Positions 26,471 through 35,637 of a DNA stretch of 64,000 nucleotides are shown in pieces (position 1 is the stretch's first letter; each line of letters begins with the position of its first letter). Below the pieces are notes generated by a model. It was not told the origin of the DNA. It saw only the letters and a list, made by a program, of their open reading frames with translations, and made no database searches. A program made the translations under genes and the position numbers. Location: assembly GCF_900637545.1 (NCBI RefSeq), contig NZ_LR134376.1, forward strand, positions 463,501 to 527,500. Reading direction: 5' to 3'. This DNA comes from Aeromonas encheleia. GTDB taxonomy: Bacteria; Pseudomonadota; Gammaproteobacteria; Enterobacterales; Aeromonadaceae.

Positions 26471-27394
26471 TCAGTAGTAACCCGCGTCATTGGGGTTGGG
26501 GCGGGTCTTGAAGCGGCGGTGCAGCCACATGTACTGCTCCGGGGCCTTGCGTACGGCGGTTTCAATCTCCCGGTTGGCGCGGCTGGCGTCGGCCAGATCG
26601 TCGCCGCTCGGGTAGTCGGCCAGCGGCGCCCCTATGTGCAGGGTATAACCGGTGGCGGTGCGAATGTTGTAGCAGGGCAGGGTGACCGTGTTCTTGACCC
26701 TGGCCAGGGTCGCCGTGCCGGTGATGGTGGCCGCCTGCTCCACCGCGAAGTAGGGCACGAACACGCTGGCATGGGCGCCGTAGTCGTGATCCGGCGCGTA
26801 CCAGAGCGCATCGCCGTTGCGCAGCGCCTTGATCATCCCCTTCACGTCCATGCGATCCACCAGGTACTTGTTGGAGGCGCAGCGACCGTGGTACTGGGCG
26901 TACTCCAGCACCGGATTGGTGTTGGGGCGATAGACGCCGACCCCGGGCCGCACCAGGCCGAAGCAGCGGGCGTTGAGCTCCAGCGTCAGGAAGTGGCAGG
27001 AGAGCAGCAGCATGCCCTGACCCTGCTCCACGGCCCGGGTGACGTGCTCTTCCCCTTCCACCTTCATCAGCCGGCGCATCCGCCAATCCGGCCAGAACCA
27101 GGCCATGCCGACCTCGAAGATGGCGCAGCCCACGCTCTCGAAGTTCTGCACCAGCAAGGCTTCGCGCTGATCGCGGCTGAGCTCGGGCATGGCCAGCTCC
27201 AGATTGCGGCGGGCTATCTTGACGCGGGACTTCAGCAGCTTGCGGGCCAGGGTGCCGAGCTGGCGCCCCAGCCACATCTGGCTACGCCAGGGCAGCAGCA
27301 CCAGCAGCCAGAGCAGGCCAAGGCCTGCCCAGCTGCCCCAGTAGCGGGGATGGAACAGATGGGGTTCGAGGCGGGGAGCGCGTTCTTGGGCCAT
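26471..27394 (-). CDS. lpxL: lipid A lauroyltransferase LpxL (HtrB family)
   Basis: Adds a secondary acyl chain to Kdo2-lipid IVA at the inner membrane. 307 residues, as in E. coli (306). There is one N-terminal membrane anchor (about 21-38), then the HFLTLE motif (the catalytic HX4D/E, about residues 134-139), MIKALRNGDALWYAPDHDYG, and the hallmark C-terminal MWLHRRFKTRP. Similarity is clearly to LpxL/LpxP rather than LpxM. It is separated from the divergent hldE by 280 bp in which no gene was seen. Confidence 0.93.
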   Translation of the reverse strand: MAQERAPRLEPHLFHPRYWGSWAGLGLLWLLVLLPWRSQMWLGRQLGTLARKLLKSRVKIARRNLELAMPELSRDQREALLVQNFESVGCAIFEVGMAWFWPDWRMRRLMKVEGEEHVTRAVEQGQGMLLLSCHFLTLELNARCFGLVRPGVGVYRPNTNPVLEYAQYHGRCASNKYLVDRMDVKGMIKALRNGDALWYAPDHDYGAHASVFVPYFAVEQAATITGTATLARVKNTVTLPCYNIRTATGYTLHIGAPLADYPSGDDLADASRANREIETAVRKAPEQYMWLHRRFKTRPNPNDAGYY

Positions 27395-27674
27395 GAAGAG
27401 TCTCTTGTTCTCAATCGCAAATAATCCGGGGAGCCCAGTCGCACAGGGGCGGCGCTCGATGCAGGCGCCTATCCTGGTCGGCTGACTTGACTCACAATCC
27501 GAGGATTCTATCCGAAAAGGGGGGGCGGGTGCGAATGGCCATCGTCTGGTCAGAGGGGAGGGGGGCGGAGTGACAGGCGGGCAATTGCCGGTGGGGCCGC
27601 GCTTTTTTCACCCGGGAGAAAAGAGTGTGATAAAATCGGGGGCTGAATTTTTCAGGTTTTGAGAGTCGATACAG

Positions 27675-29102
27675 ATGAAGATCACCCTGCCCGAGTTTGA
27701 GAAAGCCCGCGTTCTGGTCGTTGGCGATGTCATGTTGGACCGCTACTGGCATGGCCCCACCGGCCGTATCTCCCCCGAGGCCCCCGTGCCCGTGGTCAAG
27801 GTCGAACACATCGAGGAGCGCCCGGGTGGTGCCGCCAACGTGGCCCTGAACTCGGCCGCGCTTGGTGCCCATGCCGTCCTGCTGGGTCTGACCGGACAGG
27901 ATGAGGCCGCCGACGCCCTGGCCGGCCAGATGGCGGGGGTCAAGGTCGCCTGTGATTTCGTTCGACTGGCCGACTATCCGACCATCACCAAGCTGCGGGT
28001 GCTGTCTCGCAACCAGCAACTGCTGCGTCTCGACTTCGAAGAGGCCTTCCACGACGTCGACGCCAGCCTGCTGATGAGCAAGGTGGAAGAGGCGCTGCCC
28101 CGGGCCGATGTGATGATCCTCTCCGACTACGGCAAGGGTGCCCTGAACGATGTGCCGGGCATGATCAAGCGCGCCCGCGCCGCCGGCATCCCGGTGCTGG
28201 TGGACCCCAAGGGGACCGAGTTCGAGAAGTACCGTGGCGCCACCCTGTTGACCCCCAACATGTCCGAGTTCGAGGCCGTGGTAGGCAAGGTGAAGAGCGA
28301 GGACGAGCTGGTCGCCAAGGGGCTGGAGCTGGTCAAGCGCTTCGAACTGGACGCCCTGCTGGTGACCCGTTCCGAGAATGGCATGACCCTGATCCGCGAG
28401 GGGCAGCCCGAGCTGCACCTGCCCGCCCAGGCTCACGAGGTCTATGACGTGACAGGTGCCGGCGATACCGTCATCTCCACCCTGGCCACCTCCCTGGCCG
28501 CCGGCATGAGTCTGGACGAGGCCTGCGCCCTGGCCAACACCGCCGCCGGCATAGTCGTGGGCAAGCTGGGTACCTCTACCGTCAGCCCGGTGGAGCTTGC
28601 CAATGCGCTCTACACCGAGCAGGAGACCGGCTTTGGCGTCATGTCCGAGGCGCAGCTCAAGATTGCCGTCCAGGCCGCCCGCCTGCGTGGTGAGAAGGTG
28701 GTGATGACCAATGGCTGCTTCGACATACTGCACGCCGGCCACGTCTCCTACCTCGCCAATGCCGGCAAGCTGGGGGATCGGCTGATCGTCGCGGTCAACA
28801 CCGATGACTCGGTGCGCCGCCTGAAGGGGCCGGGTCGCCCGGTCAACCCGACCGAGCGCCGCATGACGGTGTTGGCGGCGCTGGGCGCCGTGGATTGGGT
28901 GGTGCCGTTCGCCGAAGACACGCCGCAACGGCTGATCGCCGAGATCCTGCCAGATCTGCTGGTCAAGGGTGGCGACTACAAGCCCGAAGAGATCGCCGGT
29001 TACGCCGAGGTCACCGCCAACGGCGGCGAGGTGCGAGTGCTGAACTTCGAGGATGGCTGCTCCACCAGCGACATCATCAAGACCATCCGCGAGCGCGGTT
29101 GA
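27675..29102 (+). CDS. hldE: bifunctional heptose kinase/adenylyltransferase HldE
   Basis: Makes ADP-heptose precursors for the LPS inner core: phosphorylates heptose 7-phosphate at O-1 and then adenylylates heptose 1-phosphate. The N-terminal ribokinase-like domain (1 to about 318) carries [11 protein letters not shown] and the DVTGAGDTV anion hole. The C-terminal nucleotidyltransferase domain (about 340-475) carries [16 protein letters not shown] with its HxGH motif. 475 residues matches E. coli (477). Single-gene unit ending in a strong terminator. Confidence 0.97.
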   Translation: MKITLPEFEKARVLVVGDVMLDRYWHGPTGRISPEAPVPVVKVEHIEERPGGAANVALNSAALGAHAVLLGLTGQDEAADALAGQMAGVKVACDFVRLADYPTITKLRVLSRNQQLLRLDFEEAFHDVDASLLMSKVEEALPRADVMILSDYGKGALNDVPGMIKRARAAGIPVLVDPKGTEFEKYRGATLLTPNMSEFEAVVGKVKSEDELVAKGLELVKRFELDALLVTRSENGMTLIREGQPELHLPAQAHEVYDVTGAGDTVISTLATSLAAGMSLDEACALANTAAGIVVGKLGTSTVSPVELANALYTEQETGFGVMSEAQLKIAVQAARLRGEKVVMTNGCFDILHAGHVSYLANAGKLGDRLIVAVNTDDSVRRLKGPGRPVNPTERRMTVLAALGAVDWVVPFAEDTPQRLIAEILPDLLVKGGDYKPEEIAGYAEVTANGGEVRVLNFEDGCSTSDIIKTIRERG

Positions 29103-29163
29103 ATCGACGCCCGGCTTAGGCCGGGTTGTTCACGGCGGTTATCGCCGCGCATCATCGGATAAC

Positions 29164-29190
29164 AAAAAGGCGACCCTAGGGTCGCCTTTT
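29164..29190. terminator. bidirectional terminator between hldE and tolC
   Basis: AAAAAGGCGACCC and GGGTCGCCTTTT form a perfect hairpin with A- and T-runs on the two sides, between converging genes. Confidence 0.9.
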
Positions 29191-29208
29191 GCATGTCTGG
29201 AGTCAGGC

Positions 29209-30534
29209 TCAGGACTTGGTCGTCACCTGGGCGGCTGGCATCAGCCCCTGGTTCACATCTTCCAGATCCTTCTGCTCCAGCGTGCCGGCGGCCTGCTTGA
29301 GAGAGAGGATGCTGAGGATGTAGTTGTAACGGGCCTCGGACAGTTTCTGCTTGGCCTGGTACAGCTTGCGGGTGGAGTCCAGCACGTCGACTATGGTACG
29401 GGTCCCCACTTCATAACCGGCCTCGGTCGCCTTCAGGGCGCTGTCGGCGGAGATGACGGACTGGCTGTAGGCGCGCACCGAGCCGATGCTGGCGTTCACG
29501 TTGTTGTAAGAGGAACGGACCGTGCTCTGCACCGAGCGGAAGCTGCGCTCCAGCTGCTCGCTGGCGGCCACGTAGTTGAACTGCGCCTGCTTGACCAGGG
29601 AGGTGGTGGCTCCACCGGTGTAGAGCGGCAGCTTGAAGTTCAGGCCGACGTTGGCCTCGTTGCTGCTGCTCTCGGGGTTGCGGATCTCGTCCTTGTAGTC
29701 GTTGTAACCGGCGGTGAGGCCGGCACCGAGATCCAGGGTCGGCTCATGACCCGTCTTGGCCAAGTCGATCTGTTCCTTGGCGATGTCCTTGCCGATGCGG
29801 GCGCTGTGCAGCTCCAGGTTCTTGTCCAGTGCCAGCTCCAGCCACTTGTCGGAGTTGAACGGGGTCTTCTGCGGGGTGAAGCGGGCGGTGTTGAGCACGT
29901 CCAGCTGGCGGTGATCGATGCCGGTCAGCTCGCGCAGGCTCTCGTAGCTGTTGTCCAGGGTGTTCTCGGCATTGATCTCGTCTGCCAGCGCCTGGTCACG
30001 CTCGGCCTCGGCTTCGTGCACGTCGGTGATGGCGGTCAGGCCCACTTCGAATCGCTGCTGGGTCTGTTCCAGCTGACGCTCGACCGCGACCTTGTTGGCA
30101 CGCACGAACTCCAGGGTATCCATCGCCTTGAGCACGTCGAAATAGGCCTGGGCGGTACGCAGCATCAGGTTCTGGATCTCGAGGTTGTAGCCCACGTCGG
30201 ATTGGGTGGCGCTCTTCTCGGTCAGGTCCAGGTTGACCCAGTTGCTGCGGCGATAGACGGACTGATCCAGGGTCACAGTACCTGAGGCGTTACTGTTGGT
30301 CATGGTATCGTCTTTGTTCTGCAGATAGTTCAGACCGGCGCCCAGGTTGATCTGCGGCAGCAAGGCGGCGCGTGATTCGTTGATCTTCTCGAAGGCTTGA
30401 TCCCGTCTCGCCTTGGACTCCAGCAGTTGGGTATCTTTGATCTGAGCCTGTTGGTAGATCTGGAGCAGGTTTTCGGCATGAGCAGCGGTGCTCACGCCCA
30501 GCATCACCATGACTGACAAGAGTGTTCTTTTCAT
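29209..30534 (-). CDS. tolC: outer-membrane channel TolC
   Basis: Trimeric outer-membrane exit duct for RND, MFS and ABC exporters and type I secretion. The 441-residue precursor has a signal peptide ending HAEN after residue 20, then the two OEP repeats: YQQAQIKDTQLLESKARRDQAFEKI opens the first, and the second begins around residue 230 with ALDKNLELHSARI. GTRTIVDVLDSTRKLYQAKQKL near the C-terminus is a strong TolC signature. It is shorter than E. coli TolC (493) because the C-terminal extension is missing. It is divergent from nudF, as in E. coli. Confidence 0.95.
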   Translation of the reverse strand: MKRTLLSVMVMLGVSTAAHAENLLQIYQQAQIKDTQLLESKARRDQAFEKINESRAALLPQINLGAGLNYLQNKDDTMTNSNASGTVTLDQSVYRRSNWVNLDLTEKSATQSDVGYNLEIQNLMLRTAQAYFDVLKAMDTLEFVRANKVAVERQLEQTQQRFEVGLTAITDVHEAEAERDQALADEINAENTLDNSYESLRELTGIDHRQLDVLNTARFTPQKTPFNSDKWLELALDKNLELHSARIGKDIAKEQIDLAKTGHEPTLDLGAGLTAGYNDYKDEIRNPESSSNEANVGLNFKLPLYTGGATTSLVKQAQFNYVAASEQLERSFRSVQSTVRSSYNNVNASIGSVRAYSQSVISADSALKATEAGYEVGTRTIVDVLDSTRKLYQAKQKLSEARYNYILSILSLKQAAGTLEQKDLEDVNQGLMPAAQVTTKS

Positions 30535-30843
30535 ATGATAGTTTTAACCTTATATATCAACCCAAAGCTGTCCGCTGGATGGAGAGGGGGGATTGTCATC
30601 GAGCAAGCTTGATTTCAGCTTAACCACTCTACTATAAGCAGAATTTAATGCGAACTGTCTCTTTTCCAGCGACAGGAACGTCAAGAGTCAGGGCGAGTTT
30701 TTCTCGGCTACGCGCCTAGCCAAATAGCCTGTGGCTGCTAAAATCCATCCCTCATCGTCAGCGAGAACGAGTGAATGAACGTTCATTCATGTTCCCGAAT
30801 ATTATGGTCAAACCTAGCCAAGTCAAGCTGGCAGGAGTGTCGT
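30535..30843. other. tolC-nudF divergent control region
   Basis: About 310 bp with no gene. The central part is AT-rich on the tolC side. The only clear element is the palindrome at 30772-30789, listed separately. Confidence 0.5.
30772..30789. promoter_or_regulatory. perfect 18-bp palindrome upstream of nudF
   Basis: TGAATGAACGTTCATTCA is a perfect palindrome 55 bp before the nudF start. A TATTAT -10-like hexamer follows at 30800, so a protein bound here would cover the -35 region. Form and length suggest a TetR-family operator; the regulator is unknown. Confidence 0.65.
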
Positions 30844-31485
30844 ATGTCACAGCAAGCCTTGCCACAAACCAGTCACTACTCCGGTAGCGATGTGAAAATC
30901 ATCGAAAAATCATCTGGATACAATGGTTTCTTCAAAGTAAACGTCTACCGTCTGCAGCACAGGTTATTTGAGGGCGGCTGGAATGAGCCCATAGTGCGCG
31001 AGCTGTTCGAGCGGGGTCATGCGGCCGCGCTGCTGCCTTATGATCCCGTGCTGGACCAGATAGTGCTGGTGGAGCAGTTCAGGATCGGCGCCATGGAGAC
31101 CAGCCCCACCCCCTGGCTGCTGGAGCTGGTGGCCGGCATCATAGATGAAGGGGAGACCGCCGAGGTCGTGGTGCGCCGGGAGGCGGTGGAAGAGGCGGGG
31201 CTCGAGGTGGGCCGCTGCGAACATGCCATCAGCTATATGGTGAGCCCGGGTGGCAGCACCGAGCGGATCGAAGTCTTTGTCGGCGAGGTCGATGCCAGCA
31301 AGGCCGGGGGGATCCACGGTCTGGCGGAAGAGGGTGAGGACATCCGGGTGCACGTGGTGAGCCGCGAGCAGGCCTATGCCTGGCTGAAAGAGGGTCGCAT
31401 CGACAACGCCGCCTCCGTCATCGCCTTGCAGTGGCTGGCGCTCAATCACGCGGATCTGCGGGCCCGCTGGCTGACGGGGCGCTGA
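30844..31485 (+). CDS. nudF: ADP-ribose pyrophosphatase NudF
   Basis: Hydrolyses ADP-ribose to AMP and ribose 5-phosphate. The ATG at 30844 follows AGGAG and gives 213 residues (E. coli 209); an upstream in-frame ATG at 30775 lies inside the palindrome and is rejected. The Nudix box is intact: G, five residues, E, seven residues, REAVEEAGL (about residues 97-119). First gene of nudF-yqiB-cpdA-yqiA, the same order as in E. coli. Confidence 0.95.
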   Translation: MSQQALPQTSHYSGSDVKIIEKSSGYNGFFKVNVYRLQHRLFEGGWNEPIVRELFERGHAAALLPYDPVLDQIVLVEQFRIGAMETSPTPWLLELVAGIIDEGETAEVVVRREAVEEAGLEVGRCEHAISYMVSPGGSTERIEVFVGEVDASKAGGIHGLAEEGEDIRVHVVSREQAYAWLKEGRIDNAASVIALQWLALNHADLRARWLTGR

Positions 31486-31486
31486 G

Positions 31487-31933
31487 GTGGCGCTGACCCT
31501 GCAACAGAGCCGGCGCTATGTGCCGGATCTGATGTCCCTGCAGCGCACCTGCGAGGTCAACTACATGGCCTTGATGAAGCTGCTGCCTCCTGGGGGGAGC
31601 CTGGGGGCTGAGCGTCGCTATCAGGTCGGCAACGGCTTGCAGTTCCAGCTCACCGTCAGCGGGGAGAGCCGCTTCACCAGCCAGGTGATCCTGGCCCAGC
31701 ACAATCCTGAATTGGCGAGCTACTTGCAGGCTCGTATAGAGATTCGTTTGTATCATGATGTGCGGATGGCGGAAGTGTGTGCCGCGCAACAGATTTCGAT
31801 GTTGCAACCACGTTATGATTATCCCAATAAAAAAATGCATCACAGGGATGAAAAAGAGCAGGTAAATCTGTTCCTGGCCGACTGGCTAAAATTTTGTCTC
31901 AAGCATGGCACCAGCCCGATAAACATCCTCTAG
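31487..31933 (+). CDS. yqiB: DUF1249 / YqiB-family protein
   Basis: 148 residues starting with GTG one base after the nudF stop, so the two genes are translationally close. The family hallmarks are YVPDLMSLQRTCEVNYMALMKLLP at the N-terminus, RLYHDVRMAEVC, and the QPRYDYPNKKMHHRDEKEQVNLFLADWLKFC end. The function of YqiB is unknown. Conserved position in the nudF-cpdA operon across gammaproteobacteria supports a nucleotide-related or housekeeping role. Confidence 0.9.
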   Translation: MALTLQQSRRYVPDLMSLQRTCEVNYMALMKLLPPGGSLGAERRYQVGNGLQFQLTVSGESRFTSQVILAQHNPELASYLQARIEIRLYHDVRMAEVCAAQQISMLQPRYDYPNKKMHHRDEKEQVNLFLADWLKFCLKHGTSPINIL

Positions 31934-31953
31934 TTGAACTCATATAAAGAAGC

Positions 31954-32778
31954 GTGATTTTGGAAACAGAGCTACCCCAGGCGCCGGACGGAAGCGTGCG
32001 TCTGTTACAGATTACCGATACCCATCTCTTCGCCAGCGCCGAGGGACGACTGCTGGCCGTGCGTACCGCCGAGAGCCTGGCTGCCGTGCTGGCGCGGGTG
32101 CAGGACAACGCCCATCCGTTCGATCTGATCCTGGCCACCGGCGATCTGTCTCAGGATCACAGCCCGGAATCCTATCTGCGCTTCGCCACCATGATGGCCC
32201 CGTTGGCGCGCCCCATCTACTGGCTGCCCGGCAACCATGACGACGGCCCCCTGATGACCGAGTACCTGCATGCGGCCGGGATCAGCGAGGCCAAGCAGCT
32301 GGTGGGGGATCACTGGCAGGTGATCCTGCTGGATACCCAGGTGCGCGGCAAACCCCACGGCGTGCTCGGCGATCACCAGCTGGCGACGCTGGATCAGGCC
32401 CTGCGCCAACATCCGGAGCGCCACGCCCTCATCGCCCTGCACCATCAGGCCGTGCCGGTCGGCTGCGCCTGGCTGGATCAGCACAATCTCAAGAATGCCG
32501 ACGACCTGTTCGCGGTGCTGGCCCGTCATCCGCAGCAGAAGACCATCTTGTTTGGCCATGTGCATCAGGAGTTTGACGAGGTGCATCAGGGGGTTAGGCT
32601 CATCGCCAGTCCCTCCACCTGCATCCAGTTCAAGCCGCTGTCCGATGGCTTCGCGCTGGACGAGTCCGGCCCGGGTTGGCGCTATCTCACCCTGCATCCG
32701 GATGGCCGGATCGCCAGCCAGGTGTGGCGCCTGCCGGTGGGGCAGTTCGTGCCCGATCCCCATGCCACCGGTTATTGA
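31954..32778 (+). CDS. cpdA: 3',5'-cyclic AMP phosphodiesterase CpdA
   Basis: Hydrolyses cAMP and so tunes CRP-dependent regulation. 274 residues from a GTG start (E. coli 275). Class III phosphodiesterase motifs are in order: ITDTHLF, ATGDLSQDHSPESY, LPGNHDDG, LHHQAVPVG and FGHVHQE, which together supply the dinuclear metal ligands. The first methionine alternative would lose the first metal motif, so the GTG is accepted. Located 20 bp after yqiB. Confidence 0.95.
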   Translation: MILETELPQAPDGSVRLLQITDTHLFASAEGRLLAVRTAESLAAVLARVQDNAHPFDLILATGDLSQDHSPESYLRFATMMAPLARPIYWLPGNHDDGPLMTEYLHAAGISEAKQLVGDHWQVILLDTQVRGKPHGVLGDHQLATLDQALRQHPERHALIALHHQAVPVGCAWLDQHNLKNADDLFAVLARHPQQKTILFGHVHQEFDEVHQGVRLIASPSTCIQFKPLSDGFALDESGPGWRYLTLHPDGRIASQVWRLPVGQFVPDPHATGY

Positions 32779-32788
32779 GGAGGCCTGC

Positions 32789-33376
32789 ATGAAGCCCGTC
32801 CTCTTGTATCTGCACGGTTTCAATTCATCGCCCGGATCGGCCAAGGCGCAGCAGATGGCGGACTGGGTCGCCCGGCACAGGCCCGATATCGAGCTGCTGA
32901 TCCCGGCCCAGCCCAACACCCCGGCGGCGGCCTGGGCGGCCATAGAGCAGACCATAGAGGAGGCCGTCGCCCGTCATGGCCAGAGGCTGCGACTCGGCGC
33001 CGTGGGCAGCTCCCTCGGCGGCTTTATGGCGACCAGAGTCAGTGAGTTGTATGGCTGCCGCGCCGCCCTGATCAACCCGGCGGTGCGCCCCCACGAGCTG
33101 CTCTGCGACTACCTCGGTCCCCAGACCAATCCCTATACCGATGAGCGCTATGAGCTGCTGCCGCTGCACATGGATGAGCTGCAGGGACTGGCGGTGCCGG
33201 TGACGGCCCCCGGACGGCTCTGGGTCCTGCAACAGCAGGAAGACGAGGTGCTCGACTACCGCAAGACGCTGGCCGAGTATCGCTTCGCCCGCCTGTCGCT
33301 GGAGTGCGGTGGCAATCACGCCTTCATGGGGTTCGAGCGCTACCCGGCCCAGATAGTCCGCTTCCTCGGGCTCTAG
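32789..33376 (+). CDS. yqiA: YqiA-family esterase
   Basis: 195 residues of alpha/beta-hydrolase fold. The ATG follows GAGGAGG, overlapping the end of cpdA. The oxyanion region LHGFNSSPGSAKAQ opens the protein, the nucleophile elbow is GSSLGG (about residues 74-79), and a likely catalytic histidine lies in CGGNHAFMGFE. E. coli YqiA hydrolyses short acyl esters; its natural substrate is unknown. In E. coli the next gene is parE, but here five further genes intervene. Confidence 0.93.
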   Translation: MKPVLLYLHGFNSSPGSAKAQQMADWVARHRPDIELLIPAQPNTPAAAWAAIEQTIEEAVARHGQRLRLGAVGSSLGGFMATRVSELYGCRAALINPAVRPHELLCDYLGPQTNPYTDERYELLPLHMDELQGLAVPVTAPGRLWVLQQQEDEVLDYRKTLAEYRFARLSLECGGNHAFMGFERYPAQIVRFLGL

Positions 33377-33378
33377 CC

Positions 33379-34002
33379 ATGCAACCGCCGTTGGCCGCCT
33401 TTCTGGAACAGGTGCTGGCCACGGCCCAGGCCGGGCTCACCTACTCGCAAGACCCCTTCGACATAGCCCGTTTTCATGCCCTGCGGGATGCCACCGCCAC
33501 CCTGATTGCCAGCCAGAGCGAGCTGGATCCGGCGGCCATCGCCGACTGGATCGCCCTAGACAGCGGTTATCCCACCCCCAAGCTGGATGTGCGGGCGCTG
33601 ATCCTCGATGAGCAGGGGCGGTTGCTGCTGGTGCAGGAGCGCAGCGATGGCTGCTGGACCCTGCCGGGGGGCTGGTGCGACATCGGCGACTCGCCGGCGG
33701 GGGCCGTGGTGCGCGAAGTGGTCGAGGAGACCGGACTCGAGTGTCGGGCCGTTCGGTTGCTGGCGCTGTTCGACAAGCTCAGGCACCCCCATCCGCCGCA
33801 GCTGCCCCATGCCCACAAGGCGTTCTTCCTGTGTGAGGTGACGGGAGGGCAACTGCTCACCGAGACCGACGAGACCCAGGGCGCGGCCTACTTCCCCATC
33901 GACCAGCTGCCCCCGCTCTCCCGCCACCGGGTGGTGGCATCCCAGCTGCGCACCCTGCATGCCCATGTGCGGCAGGGGCGGCAAGATACCCTGTTCGATT
34001 GA
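33379..34002 (+). CDS. Nudix hydrolase with N-terminal NUDIX_N_2-type domain
   Basis: 207 residues starting two bases after the yqiA stop. The first 60 residues (LAAFLEQVLATAQAGLTYSQDPFDIARFHALRD) match the helical N-terminal domain found in ADP-ribose/XDP-type Nudix hydrolases. The Nudix box is GWCDIGDSPAGAVVREVVEETGL, with aspartate where the consensus has the first glutamate. Substrate is unknown; NADH, ADP-ribose or CDP-choline are known for relatives. Probably cotranscribed with yqiA. Confidence 0.87.
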   Translation: MQPPLAAFLEQVLATAQAGLTYSQDPFDIARFHALRDATATLIASQSELDPAAIADWIALDSGYPTPKLDVRALILDEQGRLLLVQERSDGCWTLPGGWCDIGDSPAGAVVREVVEETGLECRAVRLLALFDKLRHPHPPQLPHAHKAFFLCEVTGGQLLTETDETQGAAYFPIDQLPPLSRHRVVASQLRTLHAHVRQGRQDTLFD

Positions 34003-34038
34003 GACAAGCGGGCCAAGGCCCGGCGGCAAGGAGGCCAT

Positions 34039-34434
34039 ATGATCAAGCGCATCGGCAATACCCCCATTCAGGAGAAGCACAGGGCCAGCTGTCATTGCGG
34101 GGCCGTGGTGCTGGAGCTCAGCCTGCCGGATGGAGTGGTGGATCCGCGCCGCTGCGACTGCTCCCTCTGCCGGCGGCGCGGTGCCATCGTCGCCTCTGTG
34201 CCGCTGGCGGGCATCCGCATTCTGCAAGGGGAGGCGGCGCTGCGCTGCTACCAGTTCAACACTCGTACCGCCCGCCATTACTTCTGCGGCCTCTGTGGCA
34301 TCTACACCCACCATCAGCGCCGCTCCAATCCGGCCGAGTATGGTTACAACCTCGCCTGCCTCGAGGGGGTCAATCCGTTCGAGATCGGTGAGGTGCCGCT
34401 GCGGGATGGCATCAACCATCCGGCAGATCGGTGA
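34039..34434 (+). CDS. GFA / CENP-V family zinc protein
   Basis: 131 residues with the full set of zinc-binding cysteines of the glutathione-dependent formaldehyde-activating (GFA) fold: CHC near residue 20, CDCSLCRRRG near 40-47, and FCGLCGIY near 90. The family is named after one S-hydroxymethylglutathione-related enzyme, but most members are of unknown activity. No formaldehyde dehydrogenase gene is nearby, so a detoxification role is not supported by context. Confidence 0.87.
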   Translation: MIKRIGNTPIQEKHRASCHCGAVVLELSLPDGVVDPRRCDCSLCRRRGAIVASVPLAGIRILQGEAALRCYQFNTRTARHYFCGLCGIYTHHQRRSNPAEYGYNLACLEGVNPFEIGEVPLRDGINHPADR

Positions 34435-34555
34435 CCTTGGGGCGTCATCTGCTTCTGTAGCCGCCGAAATGGCTGTGTTAACCTTGGCCTGCCTGCCCTC
34501 GAACGGGCCATCGCCGATTTCCTCTGTCCTCCTCTCGCCAATAGGGAGCACGCCT

Positions 34556-34777
34556 GTGACGACCGCTTCAGCGCTGCCGGATCTGATCCTGGGGGCCTCG
34601 CTCTACTTTCCGCCCCTGTTCAAGGCGGTGCTGCTCGGCCTGCTGGGCTGGCTGCCGGCCCATCATCTGCTGCGCGACTGGCTCTACAGCGGAGATGTCT
34701 GGCACCCCCTGTTGATGGATCTCTCCCTGTTCGTCCTCGCCGTCAGTGGCGCCTTATGGATATTGCTACATGGCTAA
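34556..34777 (+). CDS. DUF1656 small membrane protein (AaeX/YdhI-like)
   Basis: 73 residues from a GTG preceded by AGGGAG at 7 bp. It has two hydrophobic segments and the family start LPDLILGASLYFPPLF. DUF1656 proteins are encoded immediately upstream of HlyD/FUSC efflux pairs (aaeXAB, ydhIJK). The gene overlaps the next start by 8 bp, which supports coupling to the efflux system. Role unknown. Confidence 0.85.
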   Translation: MTTASALPDLILGASLYFPPLFKAVLLGLLGWLPAHHLLRDWLYSGDVWHPLLMDLSLFVLAVSGALWILLHG

Positions 34778-35636
34778 ATCACCCCTCGCGACCCTCAAAT
34801 ACTTCTCCACCCTGCTGGTGTGCGCCCTGGCGCTGGCGGCGGGCTGGTGGCTGTGGAACTACTACATGCAGGGTCCCTGGACCCGGGATGGCAAGGTGCG
34901 GGCCGAGCTGGTCAGCATCACGCCTGAGGTGTCGGGCAAGATCACCCGGATCTGGGTGCAGGACAACCAGCTGGTCAAGATGGGTGACGTTCTGTTCAGT
35001 CTGGATCCCGAGCCCTACCGGATCGCGCTGGACAACGCCAATGCGGCCCTGGCCAAGGCCAAGTCGGATCTCGACAAGGCCGAGCACGAGGCCCATCGCC
35101 GGCAGAGCCTGGCCCGCACCGTCATCTCCGCCGAGGCGGTCGACGAGTCCAGCCTCAACGCCCAGGCGATGCGGGCCGCCTATCAGGTGGCCCAGGCCGA
35201 TCTGGAGCAGGCGCAGTGGTCCCTCGCCAAGACCGAGCTGCACGCCTCCAGCGACGGCTACATCACCAACCTGCAGACCCGGGTCGGCAACTATGCCAGC
35301 GCCGGGGTACCGCTGGTGGCCTTGGTGGACATCCACTCCTTCTACGTACAGGGCTATTTCGAGGAGACCAAGCTCAGGCACATCCGGCCGGGCCAACCGG
35401 CGCGGATGGTGCTCTACAGCGGGGAGCAGGCACTCAAGGGGGAGGTGGAGAGCATAGGGCGCGCCATCCACGATCAGAGCGTGGAGGGGAGTGACGGCCT
35501 GCTGCTCGACGTCAAGCCGAACGTGCCCTGGGTGCGGCTGGCGCAGCGGGTGCCGGTGCGGATCCGCCTGCTGGAGGTGCCGCCCGAGCTGGCGCTGATC
35601 GCGGGCACCACCTGTACCATCACCATAGGCGACTAG
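34770..35636 (+). CDS. HlyD-family membrane fusion protein (AaeA/YdhJ-like)
   Basis: 288 residues: an N-terminal membrane anchor (about 9-30), then GPWTRDGKVRAELVSITPEVSGKITRIWVQDNQLVKMGDVLF, the typical lipoyl/barrel-sandwich half motif, a coiled-coil hairpin (about 85-150), and the second half with AGVPLVALVDIHSFYVQGYFEETKL. It is the periplasmic adaptor for the FUSC protein encoded next, probably exporting aromatic acids or other organic acids by analogy with AaeAB. Overlaps the DUF1656 gene; FUSC follows after one base. Confidence 0.92.
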   Translation: MAKSPLATLKYFSTLLVCALALAAGWWLWNYYMQGPWTRDGKVRAELVSITPEVSGKITRIWVQDNQLVKMGDVLFSLDPEPYRIALDNANAALAKAKSDLDKAEHEAHRRQSLARTVISAEAVDESSLNAQAMRAAYQVAQADLEQAQWSLAKTELHASSDGYITNLQTRVGNYASAGVPLVALVDIHSFYVQGYFEETKLRHIRPGQPARMVLYSGEQALKGEVESIGRAIHDQSVEGSDGLLLDVKPNVPWVRLAQRVPVRIRLLEVPPELALIAGTTCTITIGD

Positions 35637-35637
35637 G

